Shown here in pieces: positions 1 through 8,476 of a stretch of DNA of 64,000 bases. The stretch comes from Lentibacillus siamensis (GTDB lineage: Bacteria > Bacillota > Bacilli > Bacillales > Amphibacillaceae). The translations under genes and the position numbers were made by a program. Below the pieces are notes generated by a model. That model had not been told where the DNA came from. It did no database searches and saw only the letters and a program-made list of their open reading frames with translations. Position 1 is the stretch's first letter. Each line of letters opens with the position of its first letter. The stretch spans positions 218,313-282,312 of the forward strand of contig NZ_BAAADS010000006.1 of assembly GCF_039522605.1 (NCBI RefSeq). Reading direction: 5' to 3'.

Positions 1-236
1 TGTGGGATTTCGGCTGCTTTTGTCGTTGGTGTTCCACCGATATTATAAATTTTTTCGGCCAGATATAGGGCGTGTCCCATTTCATCATTTATTTCATTCT
101 CAAAAAACGGTTTTAAAGCAGAACGGTACAATCCTGTTACTACCGATGCACTGTACGTGTATTGTATTGCTGCTGCATATTCATGTGAGAGGTCTTCATT
201 GAGACCATCTATCAAAGTTTGTAAATCCTGATCCAT
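1..236 (-). CDS. ferritin-like protein, N-terminal part (cut by window edge)
   Basis: The gene reads leftward from an ATG at 236 and runs off the window, so only about 78 residues are seen. They begin MDQDLQTLIDGLNEDLSHEY and continue with an AAAIQYTY helix, an ENEINDEMGHALYLAEKI segment and an IGGTPTT turn. The E..Y/E..H helix pattern is that of the bacterioferritin/ferritin-like di-iron four-helix bundle (Glu in the first helix, ExxxEMGHA in the second). A role in iron storage or oxidative-stress protection is inferred from the family. The C-terminal helices that would separate bacterioferritin, Dps-like and rubrerythrin-like members are outside the window. Confidence 0.75.
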   Translation of the reverse strand, partial: MDQDLQTLIDGLNEDLSHEYAAAIQYTYSASVVTGLYRSALKPFFENEINDEMGHALYLAEKIYNIGGTPTTKAAEIP

Positions 237-337
237 TGTATCCCAACCTTTCATGAATTTCATTATATATATACAATTCCCTAAATTATTTTTTTAAAAC
301 CTGTTATAAGGTATGATTACAAAAGGAGGTTTTGTAC

Positions 338-985
338 GTGCGAAAAAAAGATTATTCTCTACTGCTCATATTATTTAGTATAATGGCTGTAATAATGGGG
401 ATTTGGGTTGTCAAGCTTGTAAGCGGTCATATTTTATATGTAGATCAATGGACGAGAGAACTTGTTGCGGAACTGGCCGGATCGGATATTTTTACAATTT
501 TCCGTTGGATTACGGAACTTGGTTCGGGAACGTTTTTAACCCTGTTCACCATTATTATGTCTGTTGTTTTATGGTGGATCTACCGCGACTTTCTTCCTGC
601 TGTGATATTCGGTTTAGGAACCTTGTCCAGTCATGGATTAAATGTTTTGATAAAAGTTGTGGTGGAACGGGAACGGCCAAGTTTGTTTGCTGCGGCTGAT
701 GCAGAAGGATACAGTTTCCCTTCCGGCCACGCGATGATGTCAACCGTATGCTATGGCATGCTTTCCTACTTCCTTGCCAAAAAAATTGAACATAACACAA
801 CGGCAATAATCATGCATGTCAGCTTTTTATTACTTATTTTCCTGATTGGAATCAGCAGGTACGTTATTAATGTACACTACCTGACAGACGTGCTTGGTGG
901 CTTCTTCTTCGGGGACATCTGTCTGTTTGCACTGATTTTTTTACATAAGTCTGTGCAAAGAAAACGCAATGGGTCTCCGTCTTAA
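338..985 (+). CDS. PAP2-family membrane phosphatase
   Basis: A 215-residue integral membrane protein with the three PAP2 phosphatase signatures: K-x6-RP in KVVVERERPS (near residue 110), PSGH in YSFPSGHAM (near 127), and SR-x5-H-x3-D in SRYVINVHYLTD (near 170-180). The family removes phosphate from lipid phosphates such as undecaprenyl pyrophosphate or phosphatidylglycerophosphate; which substrate applies here cannot be read from sequence. GTG 338 is chosen because the ribosome site AAAGGAGGT (322-330) sits 7 bases before it; the in-frame TTG at 332 is too close. It lies just upstream of the envelope-stress operon, which fits a cell-wall lipid role. Confidence 0.88.
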   Translation: MRKKDYSLLLILFSIMAVIMGIWVVKLVSGHILYVDQWTRELVAELAGSDIFTIFRWITELGSGTFLTLFTIIMSVVLWWIYRDFLPAVIFGLGTLSSHGLNVLIKVVVERERPSLFAAADAEGYSFPSGHAMMSTVCYGMLSYFLAKKIEHNTTAIIMHVSFLLLIFLIGISRYVINVHYLTDVLGGFFFGDICLFALIFLHKSVQRKRNGSPS

Positions 986-1073
986 GTCTGAGGCAAAAAC
1001 ATTCCAGAGGTCATTCCACGTATAAAGACAAACCATTACAATAAAAGTAACTTGACTATAGAAGAAATGGGGG

Positions 1074-1835
1074 ATGGCAATGGGCGGGTTTTTTCGGTTT
1101 CTGTTTGCTGGGATACTGATACTTGCCGGTGCAGCGCTAGTCTTGGCAAATATTGGTGTTGTTGATATAAATATGGATAATGCGTGGCTGTATATTTATC
1201 CATCCATTTTCGTTCTGTTCGGATTGAAATGGATGGTTGATAAAATCAGACATAAGGGCGGCAGCTGGATTTTCGGGTCATTTTTCTTTATCTTTGGTTC
1301 ACTGTTGCTTCTTGACAGGTTTGATGTCATCCCATTCCATTTTTGGGATATTATGAAGTTGTGGCCATTGCTGATTGTGTATATTGGATTTTCGTTTATC
1401 AGGAAGCCAGGCAAGGTTAAAGTTACGTATAGCTCGGATGGCGACGATTCAGGAGCAAAGACAGAATATGACAGCAGTTATTTTTCAGTTGGGGAACATG
1501 AATACAGTCAGCCGAACTGGAAAGTGGAACCGATGAATCTGAAAAGCATGGCCGGCGATTTTTACATGGATTTTTCCAAAGCGTTTATTCCGGAAAAAGA
1601 AACCCCGATTTCGATTAAATCGTTGGCAGGGGATGTGCATATTCTGATTCCGGAAAATGTTGCTTTTAGAGTGGATGCCTCGGCAAAAGCCGGTGATATT
1701 GATATAGTAGGGAAAAAAGCGGAAGGGATCAACAGGCGCCTGCGGTATGAAACGAAGGAATATCATTCTTCGGTCAAAAAATTGGATATACACGTTAATC
1801 TTAAGGCAGGATCCATACGGGTTGTAACCGTATAG
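1074..1835 (+). CDS. liaF: LiaF-like cell-envelope stress membrane protein
   Basis: A 253-residue protein with about four hydrophobic N-terminal segments (residues 5-110) followed by a soluble beta-rich C-terminal domain with repeats such as MKSLAGD/IKSLAGDVHI, typical of LiaF/VraT. In B. subtilis LiaF holds the LiaSR two-component system inactive until cell-wall antibiotics disturb the lipid II cycle; that role is transferred from the family. It is first in a liaF-liaS-liaR order with short spacing. The GGGG just before ATG 1080 could also serve a start six bases downstream. No liaI, liaH or liaG is seen upstream. Confidence 0.88.
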   Translation: MAMGGFFRFLFAGILILAGAALVLANIGVVDINMDNAWLYIYPSIFVLFGLKWMVDKIRHKGGSWIFGSFFFIFGSLLLLDRFDVIPFHFWDIMKLWPLLIVYIGFSFIRKPGKVKVTYSSDGDDSGAKTEYDSSYFSVGEHEYSQPNWKVEPMNLKSMAGDFYMDFSKAFIPEKETPISIKSLAGDVHILIPENVAFRVDASAKAGDIDIVGKKAEGINRRLRYETKEYHSSVKKLDIHVNLKAGSIRVVTV

Positions 1836-1851
1836 AAGGGGGCGGAAAAAA

Positions 1852-2889
1852 ATGTTGCAAAAACTGAGCAGTATCCGTTATATGTATATCCGTTCCCATT
1901 TATATGCAGTATTTCTGACGACCGTCATTTTGTTATCATTGTTATTGACCGTGTACGTTCTGATTTCACCCGATTGGCTGTCAGCATTTGGTATTTTTAT
2001 TTTCATCTTATTATATTGTTTGATTGGTGTTGTCATTTCGTTTTACGCCGGGTTCAAAACAGGTGGTGAAATGAAGGAGCGGCTTGATTATTTATCCGGT
2101 CTGATCACGCAATTTGCCAATGGAAATTATCATTCAAAGATTTATTTTAATGAGAACGATGAAATCACACGGATCGGCAATGAAATGAATGAGCTTGGCG
2201 GGAAATTGCAAAATCAAGTGAAATCATTGCAGCGGATGGCCGATGAGAAAGCGGATTTTGCTAAATCAGCGCATAAGGCAGCCGTAATCGAGGAACGGCA
2301 GCGGCTCGCCCGGGATTTGCATGATGCGGTGAGTCAGCAATTGTTCGCGATCACGATGATGTCAGAGGCGTCATTGCGTCAGCTTGAAATTGATCCTGCC
2401 GTCGCCAAAGAACAGCTCCAGGATGTTGCCGAAAGCGCCTTGAAAGCTCAAACGGAAATGCGTGCATTGCTGCTGCATCTGCGTCCGGTTCATTTGTCCG
2501 GAGAGCCGCTCAGAACCGGTATTAAAAAGCTGATTGATGAGTTAATGGAAAAAACAGCAATGGGGTTTAACGTTGTAATCGATGATGAACTGGATCTATC
2601 GGATACGGTGGAAGAGCATGTTTTTCGGATTATCCAGGAAGCGCTGTCAAATACGTTGAGGCACTCGAAAGCAACTGATGTAACGATTGAAGCGTCTGTC
2701 CGGTCGAAGGAATTATTTGTACATATCAGTGACAATGGGGCAGGCTTTAATGTAAAAGAAGATACAGGACGCAAAACATCATATGGATTAAAAACAATGC
2801 GGGAGCGTACGGAAGAACTTGGCGGAACGTTTGCCATCAGGTCAACAAAAGGGGAAGGAACGTATATCGATTTACGGATTCCATGCTAA
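1852..2889 (+). CDS. liaS: LiaS-like sensor histidine kinase
   Basis: A 345-residue NarL-type kinase. Two membrane segments (about 17-38 and 45-66) are separated by only a few residues, making it an intramembrane-sensing kinase with almost no extracellular domain, as in LiaS/VraS. A HAMP-like linker follows, then the HisKA_3 box ARDLHDAVSQQLFA with phospho-accepting His about 157, then an HATPase domain with N box IQEALSNTLRHSKA and G box SDNGAGFN. It starts 17 bases after liaF behind a GGGGGCGG site. It would sense disturbance of the lipid II cycle through LiaF and phosphorylate the response regulator encoded next. Confidence 0.92.
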   Translation: MLQKLSSIRYMYIRSHLYAVFLTTVILLSLLLTVYVLISPDWLSAFGIFIFILLYCLIGVVISFYAGFKTGGEMKERLDYLSGLITQFANGNYHSKIYFNENDEITRIGNEMNELGGKLQNQVKSLQRMADEKADFAKSAHKAAVIEERQRLARDLHDAVSQQLFAITMMSEASLRQLEIDPAVAKEQLQDVAESALKAQTEMRALLLHLRPVHLSGEPLRTGIKKLIDELMEKTAMGFNVVIDDELDLSDTVEEHVFRIIQEALSNTLRHSKATDVTIEASVRSKELFVHISDNGAGFNVKEDTGRKTSYGLKTMRERTEELGGTFAIRSTKGEGTYIDLRIPC

Positions 2890-2902
2890 AAGGGGGAGGA
2901 CA

Positions 2903-3541
2903 ATGGTACGTGTAGTGGTAGTGGATGACCATGAAATTGTCCGCAAAGGCATCGTTTCCTATTTACGAACGGAAGAAGACATTGAAATTGTAGGGGAAGC
3001 GTCCAGCGGGAATAACGGAGCAAGTATTATTTTGGAAACAAAGCCGGATGTTGTTTTAATGGATCTTATCATGGAAAATGGTACCGGGATTGAGGCGACT
3101 GAAAAAGTCATGAAAGAGCTGCCTTCATGCAAAATTATTATTTTAACGAGCTATTATGACAATGAACAGGTTATTCCTGCGATTGAAGCGGGTGCGTTCA
3201 GCTATATTTTAAAAACATCTTCTGCCAGAGAAATCGCTGCGGCGATTAAAAAGGCGGCAGCGGGTGAAAATGTGATTGAGCCAAAAGTTGCCGGCCAAAT
3301 GATGACCAATTTTCGGCGCGGTCCGAAAAAAGCGCATGAAGAATTGACGGAGCGTGAATTGGAAGTGCTTTTGTGTATCGGTGACGGGCTGACGAATCAG
3401 GAAATAAGCGATAACCTTTATATTGGGATTAAAACGGTAAAAACCCATGTCAGCAATATTTTATCAAAGCTTGATGTGCATGACCGTACACAAGCAGCTG
3501 TATATGTTCACAAAAATGCCTTATCCAAAGAAGAAAATTAG
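2903..3541 (+). CDS. liaR: LiaR-like response regulator
   Basis: A 212-residue NarL/FixJ regulator. The receiver has the acidic pair in VVDDH (residues 8-9), phospho-acceptor Asp54 in VLMDLIM, the conserved Thr/Ser at ILTSY and Lys at ILKTS. The C-terminal LuxR helix-turn-helix is ELTERELEVLLCI followed by NQEISDNLYIGIKTVKTHVSN. ATG 2903 is chosen because GGGGGAGGA lies just before it. It closes the liaFSR operon. Targets would be LiaR boxes; none was confidently identified in this window, including before liaF. Confidence 0.92.
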   Translation: MVRVVVVDDHEIVRKGIVSYLRTEEDIEIVGEASSGNNGASIILETKPDVVLMDLIMENGTGIEATEKVMKELPSCKIIILTSYYDNEQVIPAIEAGAFSYILKTSSAREIAAAIKKAAAGENVIEPKVAGQMMTNFRRGPKKAHEELTERELEVLLCIGDGLTNQEISDNLYIGIKTVKTHVSNILSKLDVHDRTQAAVYVHKNALSKEEN

Positions 3542-3559
3542 TATTTTCAAATTTCATTT

Positions 3560-3589
3560 TTGATTTTCCTGTAGAATTCCCTGTATAAT
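3560..3589 (+). promoter_or_regulatory. sigma-A-type promoter for the disulfide pair
   Basis: TTGATT (3560-3565) and TATAAT (3584-3589) are separated by 18 bases, about 30 bases before the start codon at 3621. The position suggests that the DsbB-like and thioredoxin-like genes have their own promoter rather than relying on the liaFSR transcript. Confidence 0.6.
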
Positions 3590-3620
3590 ATTGAAGTAAT
3601 ATAATATGAGGAGCTTATGT

Positions 3621-4049
3621 ATGGGAAATTCCAAGTCAAATGAAACACTGCTTATGCTCATCTGGGCACAATCATTAATTGCTCTGTTGGGAAGCCTGTT
3701 TTATTCGGAAATCATGGGGTATGTTCCCTGTGAGTTATGCTGGTATCAACGGATATTGATGTATCCGCTGGTTATCATATATGGTGTTGCTGCCATCAAA
3801 AAAGATATATCTGTTGCGTTGCCTGGTCTTATATTGAGTGGAATCGGCATGTGTGTTTCTATTTATCATTATCTCGTGCAAAAACTGCCTGCATTAGCCG
3901 ATGCCGGTAATTCATGCGGGTTGGTGCCGTGTAATGCTGAGTATGTAAATTACTTTGGATTCATCACTATTCCTTTTATGGCTGGAGTTGCATTCATTGT
4001 AATCTTTGTTTTACATATCATCCTGATGAAACAGCAAGGAGGGAAATAA
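3621..4049 (+). CDS. bdbC: DsbB/BdbC-family thiol-disulfide oxidoreductase
   Basis: A 142-residue protein with four membrane segments and the DsbB-type cysteine pairs: PCELCWYQR (near residue 36, first loop) and CGLVPCNAEYVNYFG (near 97-102, second loop). BdbC passes electrons from an extracytoplasmic thiol oxidase to menaquinone and so drives disulfide formation in exported and competence proteins. The ATG at 3621 follows GAGGAG by 7 bases; the earlier in-frame ATG at 3606 overlaps that ribosome site. It is followed after one base by a thioredoxin-fold gene, its probable partner. The bdbC assignment is by family and length. Confidence 0.85.
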   Translation: MGNSKSNETLLMLIWAQSLIALLGSLFYSEIMGYVPCELCWYQRILMYPLVIIYGVAAIKKDISVALPGLILSGIGMCVSIYHYLVQKLPALADAGNSCGLVPCNAEYVNYFGFITIPFMAGVAFIVIFVLHIILMKQQGGK

Positions 4050-4050
4050 T

Positions 4051-4530
4051 ATGAAAAAAAAGATGATAATTTTTGGGATTGTTATTGTCATCTTGTTTGC
4101 TGGACTTTATTTTGTCATCGATTATAAGAATGATCAGGCGATGGAGAATAATCCGTATGGCAAAGATGATCTCCATCAGGCGACGATTGATCAACTAGAC
4201 AGCCCATATTACGGAAACCAGATTCTGCCTGACGAATTGAATAAAAAGGTGAACAGCGGTGAAGGGCTTTTTGTTTACTTCTACAGTCCGACATGCCCGC
4301 ACTGTAAAAAAACCACACCAATGCTGGCACCGCTGGCAAAAGATATGAATGTGGATATGAAAAAATTGAACCTGATTGAATTTCCGGAAATGGCGCCCAA
4401 ATACATGATAAGAAGTACGCCGACATTAGTTTATTTCAAAAATGGAAAAGAAGTTGACCGCGTAAATGGTGCGCAGTCCAAAGAATTATTCACATCATTT
4501 TTCAACGAATATAAGGACAGCGGTGATTAG
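4051..4530 (+). CDS. membrane-anchored thioredoxin-fold protein
   Basis: A 159-residue protein. Residues 5-24 are an uncleaved-looking N-terminal membrane anchor, and the rest is a thioredoxin fold on the outer face. The active site is CPHC in YFYSPTCPHCKKTTPML (near residues 87-90), and the cis-proline loop is RSTPTLVYFKNGKE. It starts one base after the DsbB-like gene, so the two probably form a redox pair in which this protein handles substrates. It is shorter than BdbD (about 220 residues) and lacks the inserted helical domain of DsbA proteins, so it is better called thioredoxin-like than BdbD. Confidence 0.82.
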   Translation: MKKKMIIFGIVIVILFAGLYFVIDYKNDQAMENNPYGKDDLHQATIDQLDSPYYGNQILPDELNKKVNSGEGLFVYFYSPTCPHCKKTTPMLAPLAKDMNVDMKKLNLIEFPEMAPKYMIRSTPTLVYFKNGKEVDRVNGAQSKELFTSFFNEYKDSGD

Positions 4531-4610
4531 AAAACTTGGTTGTCACCATGGTTTTAGGTGACGACCTTAGTTGCACTTATACAGTAAGAAAGGTTTATAC
4601 TTAACTGCTA

Positions 4611-4646
4611 AAAAAGCAAGCCAGGGTTAATCCCGGCTTGCTTTTT
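4611..4646. terminator. bidirectional terminator between convergent genes
   Basis: Arms AAAAAGCAAGCC (4611-4622) and GGCTTGCTTTTT (4635-4646), extended by GGG/CCC inside a short loop, form a strong hairpin with A and T runs on both flanks. It can stop transcripts from the disulfide pair on the plus strand and from the ABC importer on the minus strand. Confidence 0.9.
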
Positions 4647-4658
4647 AAATTGCATTTA

Positions 4659-5660
4659 TTATTTTTGAATAAAACTTGTATTCACCAATCCTTCCAAATC
4701 CGGTTTTTCTTTTAAAAATTCAAGCTGGTAGGAAGAATTTGCGAAATCCTGCAGTACATCACCATCAACTTTATATGTGAAGTTGATTCGTTCCCAGGCA
4801 TTGTCGATAACAGACGGGGAAAGTTCTTGATCAGTGATTTCTTTGATTTTCTTGATTGCGATCTGTTTGGCTTTATCCGGATTATCCTGAATGAATTTTG
4901 TTGCCTTCTTATGTGCATCAACAATGTTTTGAACCATTTCAGGATTGTTTTCGACTAAATCCTGGGACGTTACAAACACGGCTGCCGGCAATGTTTGGCC
5001 ATATGCGACGTTTTTGGTATCTACAAGAACCTCACCGCTGCCTTTTTCCTCAATAACGGATGCCCATGGTTCCGGTACAGTTGCAGCATCTACTTTTTCA
5101 GTTTTAAACAGTCGGTGGTAGGTTGCTGGTTTTCCTGTAACATGTTTCATGGTTCCGCCAATCCGCTTCGAGGTAATGCTGTATTCTTCCTTCATCATCG
5201 TTTCAAATTGAACATCGTGTGTACAGCCGACGCGTGGCGAAATAAATGAATGTCCTTTTAAATCTTCCGGTGTTTCAATATTAGTGCCTTTTCTTGCCAT
5301 AATGACGGTACCGCCTGTTGAACCGGCAGCAACAACATTAATTTTTGCGCCGCTTGTAAAATGGTTCATGGCAGGACCTGGTCCGACAAGGCCGCCTTCA
5401 ATTTCTCCTGTTTCAATCGCAGTCATAAAGGCTGAACCATCAGGGAAGTATTTATAATTAACCGTCGTTCCACCCGGTAATGTTTTAGAATATAACTCTT
5501 TTTCTTCAGCAACCATGCCGGCAACATGATTAATATTCGGAAAGTAGCCAATGGTGATTTCCTTTGATCCATCAGCACTCGCTTGTTCGTCATTTCCTCC
5601 GCATGCAGTTAATAGAAAGCTGAATATAGCAGCGCAAGCCAATAAAATAAGTTTTTTCAT
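4659..5660 (-). CDS. ABC importer substrate-binding lipoprotein (NitT/TauT type)
   Basis: A 333-residue lipoprotein with signal MKKLILLACAAIFSFLLTAC and lipobox LTAC (Cys near 20). The mature part is an NMT1/SsuA-like periplasmic-binding fold (IGYFPNINHVAGMVAEE near the start, TGEIEGGLVGPGPAMNHF, then VGCTHDVQFETMM). The family imports nitrate, sulfonates, taurine, thiamine precursors and related compounds; the substrate cannot be assigned here. A strong AAAGGGAGAG site precedes the ATG. It is the last gene of an ATPase-permease-binding protein operon transcribed leftward. Confidence 0.85.
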   Translation of the reverse strand: MKKLILLACAAIFSFLLTACGGNDEQASADGSKEITIGYFPNINHVAGMVAEEKELYSKTLPGGTTVNYKYFPDGSAFMTAIETGEIEGGLVGPGPAMNHFTSGAKINVVAAGSTGGTVIMARKGTNIETPEDLKGHSFISPRVGCTHDVQFETMMKEEYSITSKRIGGTMKHVTGKPATYHRLFKTEKVDAATVPEPWASVIEEKGSGEVLVDTKNVAYGQTLPAAVFVTSQDLVENNPEMVQNIVDAHKKATKFIQDNPDKAKQIAIKKIKEITDQELSPSVIDNAWERINFTYKVDGDVLQDFANSSYQLEFLKEKPDLEGLVNTSFIQK

Positions 5661-5729
5661 CTTGATCTCTCCCTTTTTTTGGTGTCGCCACCTGAATTTT
5701 GCCGAATTATTTTTGAGTGTGGACAGGTT

Positions 5730-6497
5730 TTAAGCTTTTGTTCGTAATCCCCATCGTTGCATCACGTTCTTTTCCAATTTTGAAAATACAAGCTGGTCAA
5801 CTACTGCACCAATTACTCCAATAATGATAATTATTCCGATAACCTGATCCATGCGGGCGTAATCCTGTGCATAGCGCAGTGAATAGCCGAGTCCAGGGCC
5901 ATTACTGAGTAATTCACCTGCCATGAGTGCACGCCAGCTGAATGCCCAGGCGAGTCGGACACCCTGCATGAAATAGGGGATACTGGCAGGGATTTCAACA
6001 CGGCGGAATAGACTGAAGCCGCGTGTTCCCATTGTTCTGGCGGCCCGGATGAGTTGTGGTGAAACGTTGTGAATGGCCGTTCTTACATTTAACGCCATCA
6101 CAAATGTACCGCCCAATACTACGACAAAAACAACAGCAAATTCGGAAAAACCAAACAGCATAATCGCAAGCGGTACCCACACAATGCTTGGAATACTTTG
6201 CAATGCAATCAGGTACATTCCAGCTGTTTCATCCGCTTGATTGGATTTGCCGAAAATCACACCTAGAATGGTTCCAAATAAAATGGCCAATGATAAACCA
6301 ATCAGTAGATGTTTCAGACTTGCCCCCAATGCTTGAACCAAATCGCCGCTTGTAAATCCTTCAAATAAGGCTGTAGCTATTTGTGCTGGTGAAGGTAAAA
6401 TAATATCCGGAAAAACGCCTGTAACAAAAATCAGTTGCCATATTCCGATGACCGCTATTAAAAATAAAATACGTTTAACGATGATATTAATTTTCAT
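5730..6497 (-). CDS. ABC importer permease (SsuC/TauC type)
   Basis: A 255-residue inner-membrane permease of the BPD_transp_1 family with about six membrane segments. The ATPase-contact EAA loop is visible as IRAARTMGTRGFSLFRRVEIPAS, followed by the family tail SWRALMAGELLSNGPGLGYSLRYAQDYARMDQV. It overlaps the ATPase gene by 11 bases, so the two are translationally coupled. It forms the membrane channel of the importer; substrate is unknown. Confidence 0.88.
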   Translation of the reverse strand: MKINIIVKRILFLIAVIGIWQLIFVTGVFPDIILPSPAQIATALFEGFTSGDLVQALGASLKHLLIGLSLAILFGTILGVIFGKSNQADETAGMYLIALQSIPSIVWVPLAIMLFGFSEFAVVFVVVLGGTFVMALNVRTAIHNVSPQLIRAARTMGTRGFSLFRRVEIPASIPYFMQGVRLAWAFSWRALMAGELLSNGPGLGYSLRYAQDYARMDQVIGIIIIIGVIGAVVDQLVFSKLEKNVMQRWGLRTKA

Positions 6498-7269
6498 TGG
6501 TTAGCTCTTCCTTTAATACTTTGTCAATTTCGCCTTCAAGCAAGCCCATCACCTTTTTTTCAATTTCAATCACCTGGTGGTCTTCCCGTTTACGTGGTCT
6601 TGGGATATCCACTTCAATGTCAGCGATAATCCGGCCTGGCAGTGTTCCCATTACGATAACGCGATCTGATAGTTTAATAGCTTCCTGAATACTGTGAGTT
6701 ACAAACAGGATGGTTTTTTGTGTTTGCTCCCAAATCCGAATCAGTTCATCATGCAAAATATGCCGTGTCTGTTCATCCAAAGCAGCGAATGGTTCATCCA
6801 TTAATAAAACCTTGGGATCCATGGCCAGTGCTCGTGCTATCGCAACCCGCTGCTGCATTCCCCCGGAAAGTTCATAGATGAAATTATCTTTGAAATGACT
6901 TAAGTGAACCATTTTCAAAAAATCATCCGCGCGTTCATTCGCTTCGTGTTTTGTCATTATCCCTTTCAGTGGAAATGTAACGTTATCCCGGACATTAAGC
7001 CATGGAAATAATGAAGGCTGCTGAAAAACCATTCCACGCTCCCGTCCAGGCTGAGTAATTACGTTGTTTTGAAGTGATATGGCCCCATTGGTAGCATTTT
7101 CAAGTCCAGCCACCATCGATAATAGGGTTGATTTTCCACAACCGGATGGACCCAGGATAGATACAAATTGATTTTCAGGTATGCTTAGGTTAATATCTGA
7201 AAATACGTTAAAAGGCTGCTGATCCCGTCCGATAAAGCGTTTGCTCACACCATCCATCTGAAGAAACAT
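6487..7269 (-). CDS. ABC importer ATPase (SsuB/TauB type)
   Basis: A 260-residue ATP-binding subunit with Walker A GPSGCGKST (near 40-48), Q loop in FQQPSLFPW, signature LSGGMQQR, Walker B VLLMDEPFAALD, and switch His in FVTHSIQEA. Closest by pattern to nitrate/sulfonate/taurine importer ATPases. The start has a strong GAGGAGAGG site 5-6 bases before ATG 7269. First gene of the leftward operon; a perfect 20-bp palindrome at 7310-7329 lies about 40 bp upstream and may control it. Confidence 0.9.
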   Translation of the reverse strand: MFLQMDGVSKRFIGRDQQPFNVFSDINLSIPENQFVSILGPSGCGKSTLLSMVAGLENATNGAISLQNNVITQPGRERGMVFQQPSLFPWLNVRDNVTFPLKGIMTKHEANERADDFLKMVHLSHFKDNFIYELSGGMQQRVAIARALAMDPKVLLMDEPFAALDEQTRHILHDELIRIWEQTQKTILFVTHSIQEAIKLSDRVIVMGTLPGRIIADIEVDIPRPRKREDHQVIEIEKKVMGLLEGEIDKVLKEELTNEN

Positions 7270-7309
7270 GTTGACCCTCTCCTCAAATTACATTATTCCG
7301 ATAAAAAAA

Positions 7310-7329
7310 GTATACTTTAAAAAGTATAC
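7310..7329. promoter_or_regulatory. perfect 20-bp palindrome upstream of the ABC importer operon
   Basis: GTATACTTT (7310-7318), AA, AAAGTATAC (7321-7329) form a perfect inverted repeat 41 bp upstream of the importer start. On the minus strand it contains TATACT, which could be the -10 element, so a dimeric regulator bound here would block transcription. The regulator is not identifiable from this window. Confidence 0.55.
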
Positions 7330-7385
7330 GCAGGGCCAGGTAAATTTGTCAATGTTTTTAAGATTGCTGCTGGACTTTTGGAAAA

Positions 7386-7532
7386 TAAACTCCCAAACTC
7401 GCTGAACAAATGGGCAAAGCCGCCGAATAAATTTCTGAACCCGCCGAACAAATGGGTAAACCCGCCGAATAAACTCCTAAACCCGCCGAATAAACTCCTA
7501 AACCCGCTGAACAAAAGCTCAAACCCGCTGTA
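7386..7532. repeat. tandem array, seven 21-bp units
   Basis: Seven uninterrupted 21-bp units with consensus close to YAAAYNNYNAAACCCGCCGAA. Two adjacent units are nearly identical (TAAACTCCTAAACCCGCCGAA). Because 21 is a multiple of three, long open frames exist on both strands, giving heptad-like FGGFRSL repeats on minus and NPPNKLL repeats on plus. No ribosome site or family resemblance supports either as a protein, so I list it as intergenic repeat DNA. It lies between the importer operon and the glycosylase gene. Confidence 0.85.
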
Positions 7533-7648
7533 TAAAGCTAAGATCCCTTCGTAAAAAAAACAAAAACGTACCATTCACGTAATTCACAAACATAACCGAA
7601 ATGAGGGCTTCTGTATCCGGCCATTTGCGATGTTTAAAGCGTTCATAC

Positions 7649-8254
7649 TCACCTGGATATATAATGGTTACCATGAATCCAAAACCGCCATGGATAATCT
7701 TTTGCTTCACCGGAGTTACTGATCCCGATTCGCGAACCTGCCATAATCATGTCGGGCTCAACGGTCCATCCAGTGGTAATCCAGAAGGGGGAGTGGTTCA
7801 GCGGATGCCCGTAATCAGCCATGGTAATTCCAAGTGCTTTTGTTAATTTGCCTGGACCATTAGTCCATTCCCGTTTATTTTTTGCTTTCGGTCTTCTCGC
7901 TTCCATAAGCTCATGTCCTGTATAAGGCTCAACAGCTCGAATAAGGACTGACTCTGGTATTCCGCTTTCACCACTGACAACATTGATCAGGCAGTGTGTA
8001 TGCATTGTATGGGTATAGGCATGACCGGGATGACCAAACATGATTTCTGTTCGTTTTGTGCGCCGGTTATTATAACTGTGAGCGGCCTTATCAAGCGGCC
8101 CTATATATGCTTCTGTTTCGACAATAAATCCTGCCGCAGTTCCTTCAGACGTTTCTTTGATAAGCAGGCAGCCAAGTAAAGCCTTTGCCAGTTCAAGTGT
8201 CGGCTGATAGTAGAATTTTTCGTTCAGTGGTTTTTTATCATGAAGAATAGACAT
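7649..8254 (-). CDS. 3-methyladenine DNA glycosylase (AAG/MPG family)
   Basis: A 201-residue monofunctional glycosylase that removes alkylated purines in base-excision repair. The catalytic Glu lies in FIVETEAYIGPLDKAAHSYN, and the fold-defining segments GHAYTHTMHTHCLINVVSG, VLIRAVEP and NGPGKLTKALGI match the AAG/MPG fold. ATG 8254 is preferred to an ATG 84 bases upstream because AAAGGAT stands 9 bases before it and the family begins near the LAKALLG segment. Single gene, no obvious operon partner. Confidence 0.9.
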   Translation of the reverse strand: MSILHDKKPLNEKFYYQPTLELAKALLGCLLIKETSEGTAAGFIVETEAYIGPLDKAAHSYNNRRTKRTEIMFGHPGHAYTHTMHTHCLINVVSGESGIPESVLIRAVEPYTGHELMEARRPKAKNKREWTNGPGKLTKALGITMADYGHPLNHSPFWITTGWTVEPDMIMAGSRIGISNSGEAKDYPWRFWIHGNHYISR

Positions 8255-8394
8255 AGCAAACAATCCTTTGCAATCAGTATTTAATCCATAATTCAATCTA
8301 ACATTATTATTGGCTTCTTTATAATTTGTACTCCACATACGTTTTTTTCCGAGAGAACTTTGCGGTATACAAAATCAAGAATTAAGTACAATGG

Positions 8395-8422
8395 TTGATT
8401 TTTATGTCTTAATTTGTATAAT
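8395..8422 (+). promoter_or_regulatory. probable ectD promoter
   Basis: TTGATT (8395-8400), 16 bases, TATAAT (8417-8422). The predicted transcript would begin near 8429 and carry a leader of about 150 bases before ectD, with a short coding sequence in it (8477-8563). Confidence 0.55.
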
Positions 8423-8476
8423 TGTATTAGAAGAGTCAGTATATTAGGATTTTTACCAACTAATTAGAAGGAGTAT

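Noticed and set aside
4051..4530. BdbD identity for the thioredoxin-like protein
   Set aside because: Too short and without the DsbA helical insert; described as thioredoxin-like instead.
7386..7532. CRISPR array
   Set aside because: Units are contiguous with no unique spacers of 30-40 bp; the same applies to the arrays at 21025, 33490, 47221 and 58390.
7317..7574. 85-residue frame on minus with FGGFRSL repeats
   Set aside because: It is the translation of a 21-bp tandem array, has no clear ribosome site, and the opposite strand is also open. Listed as repeat only.
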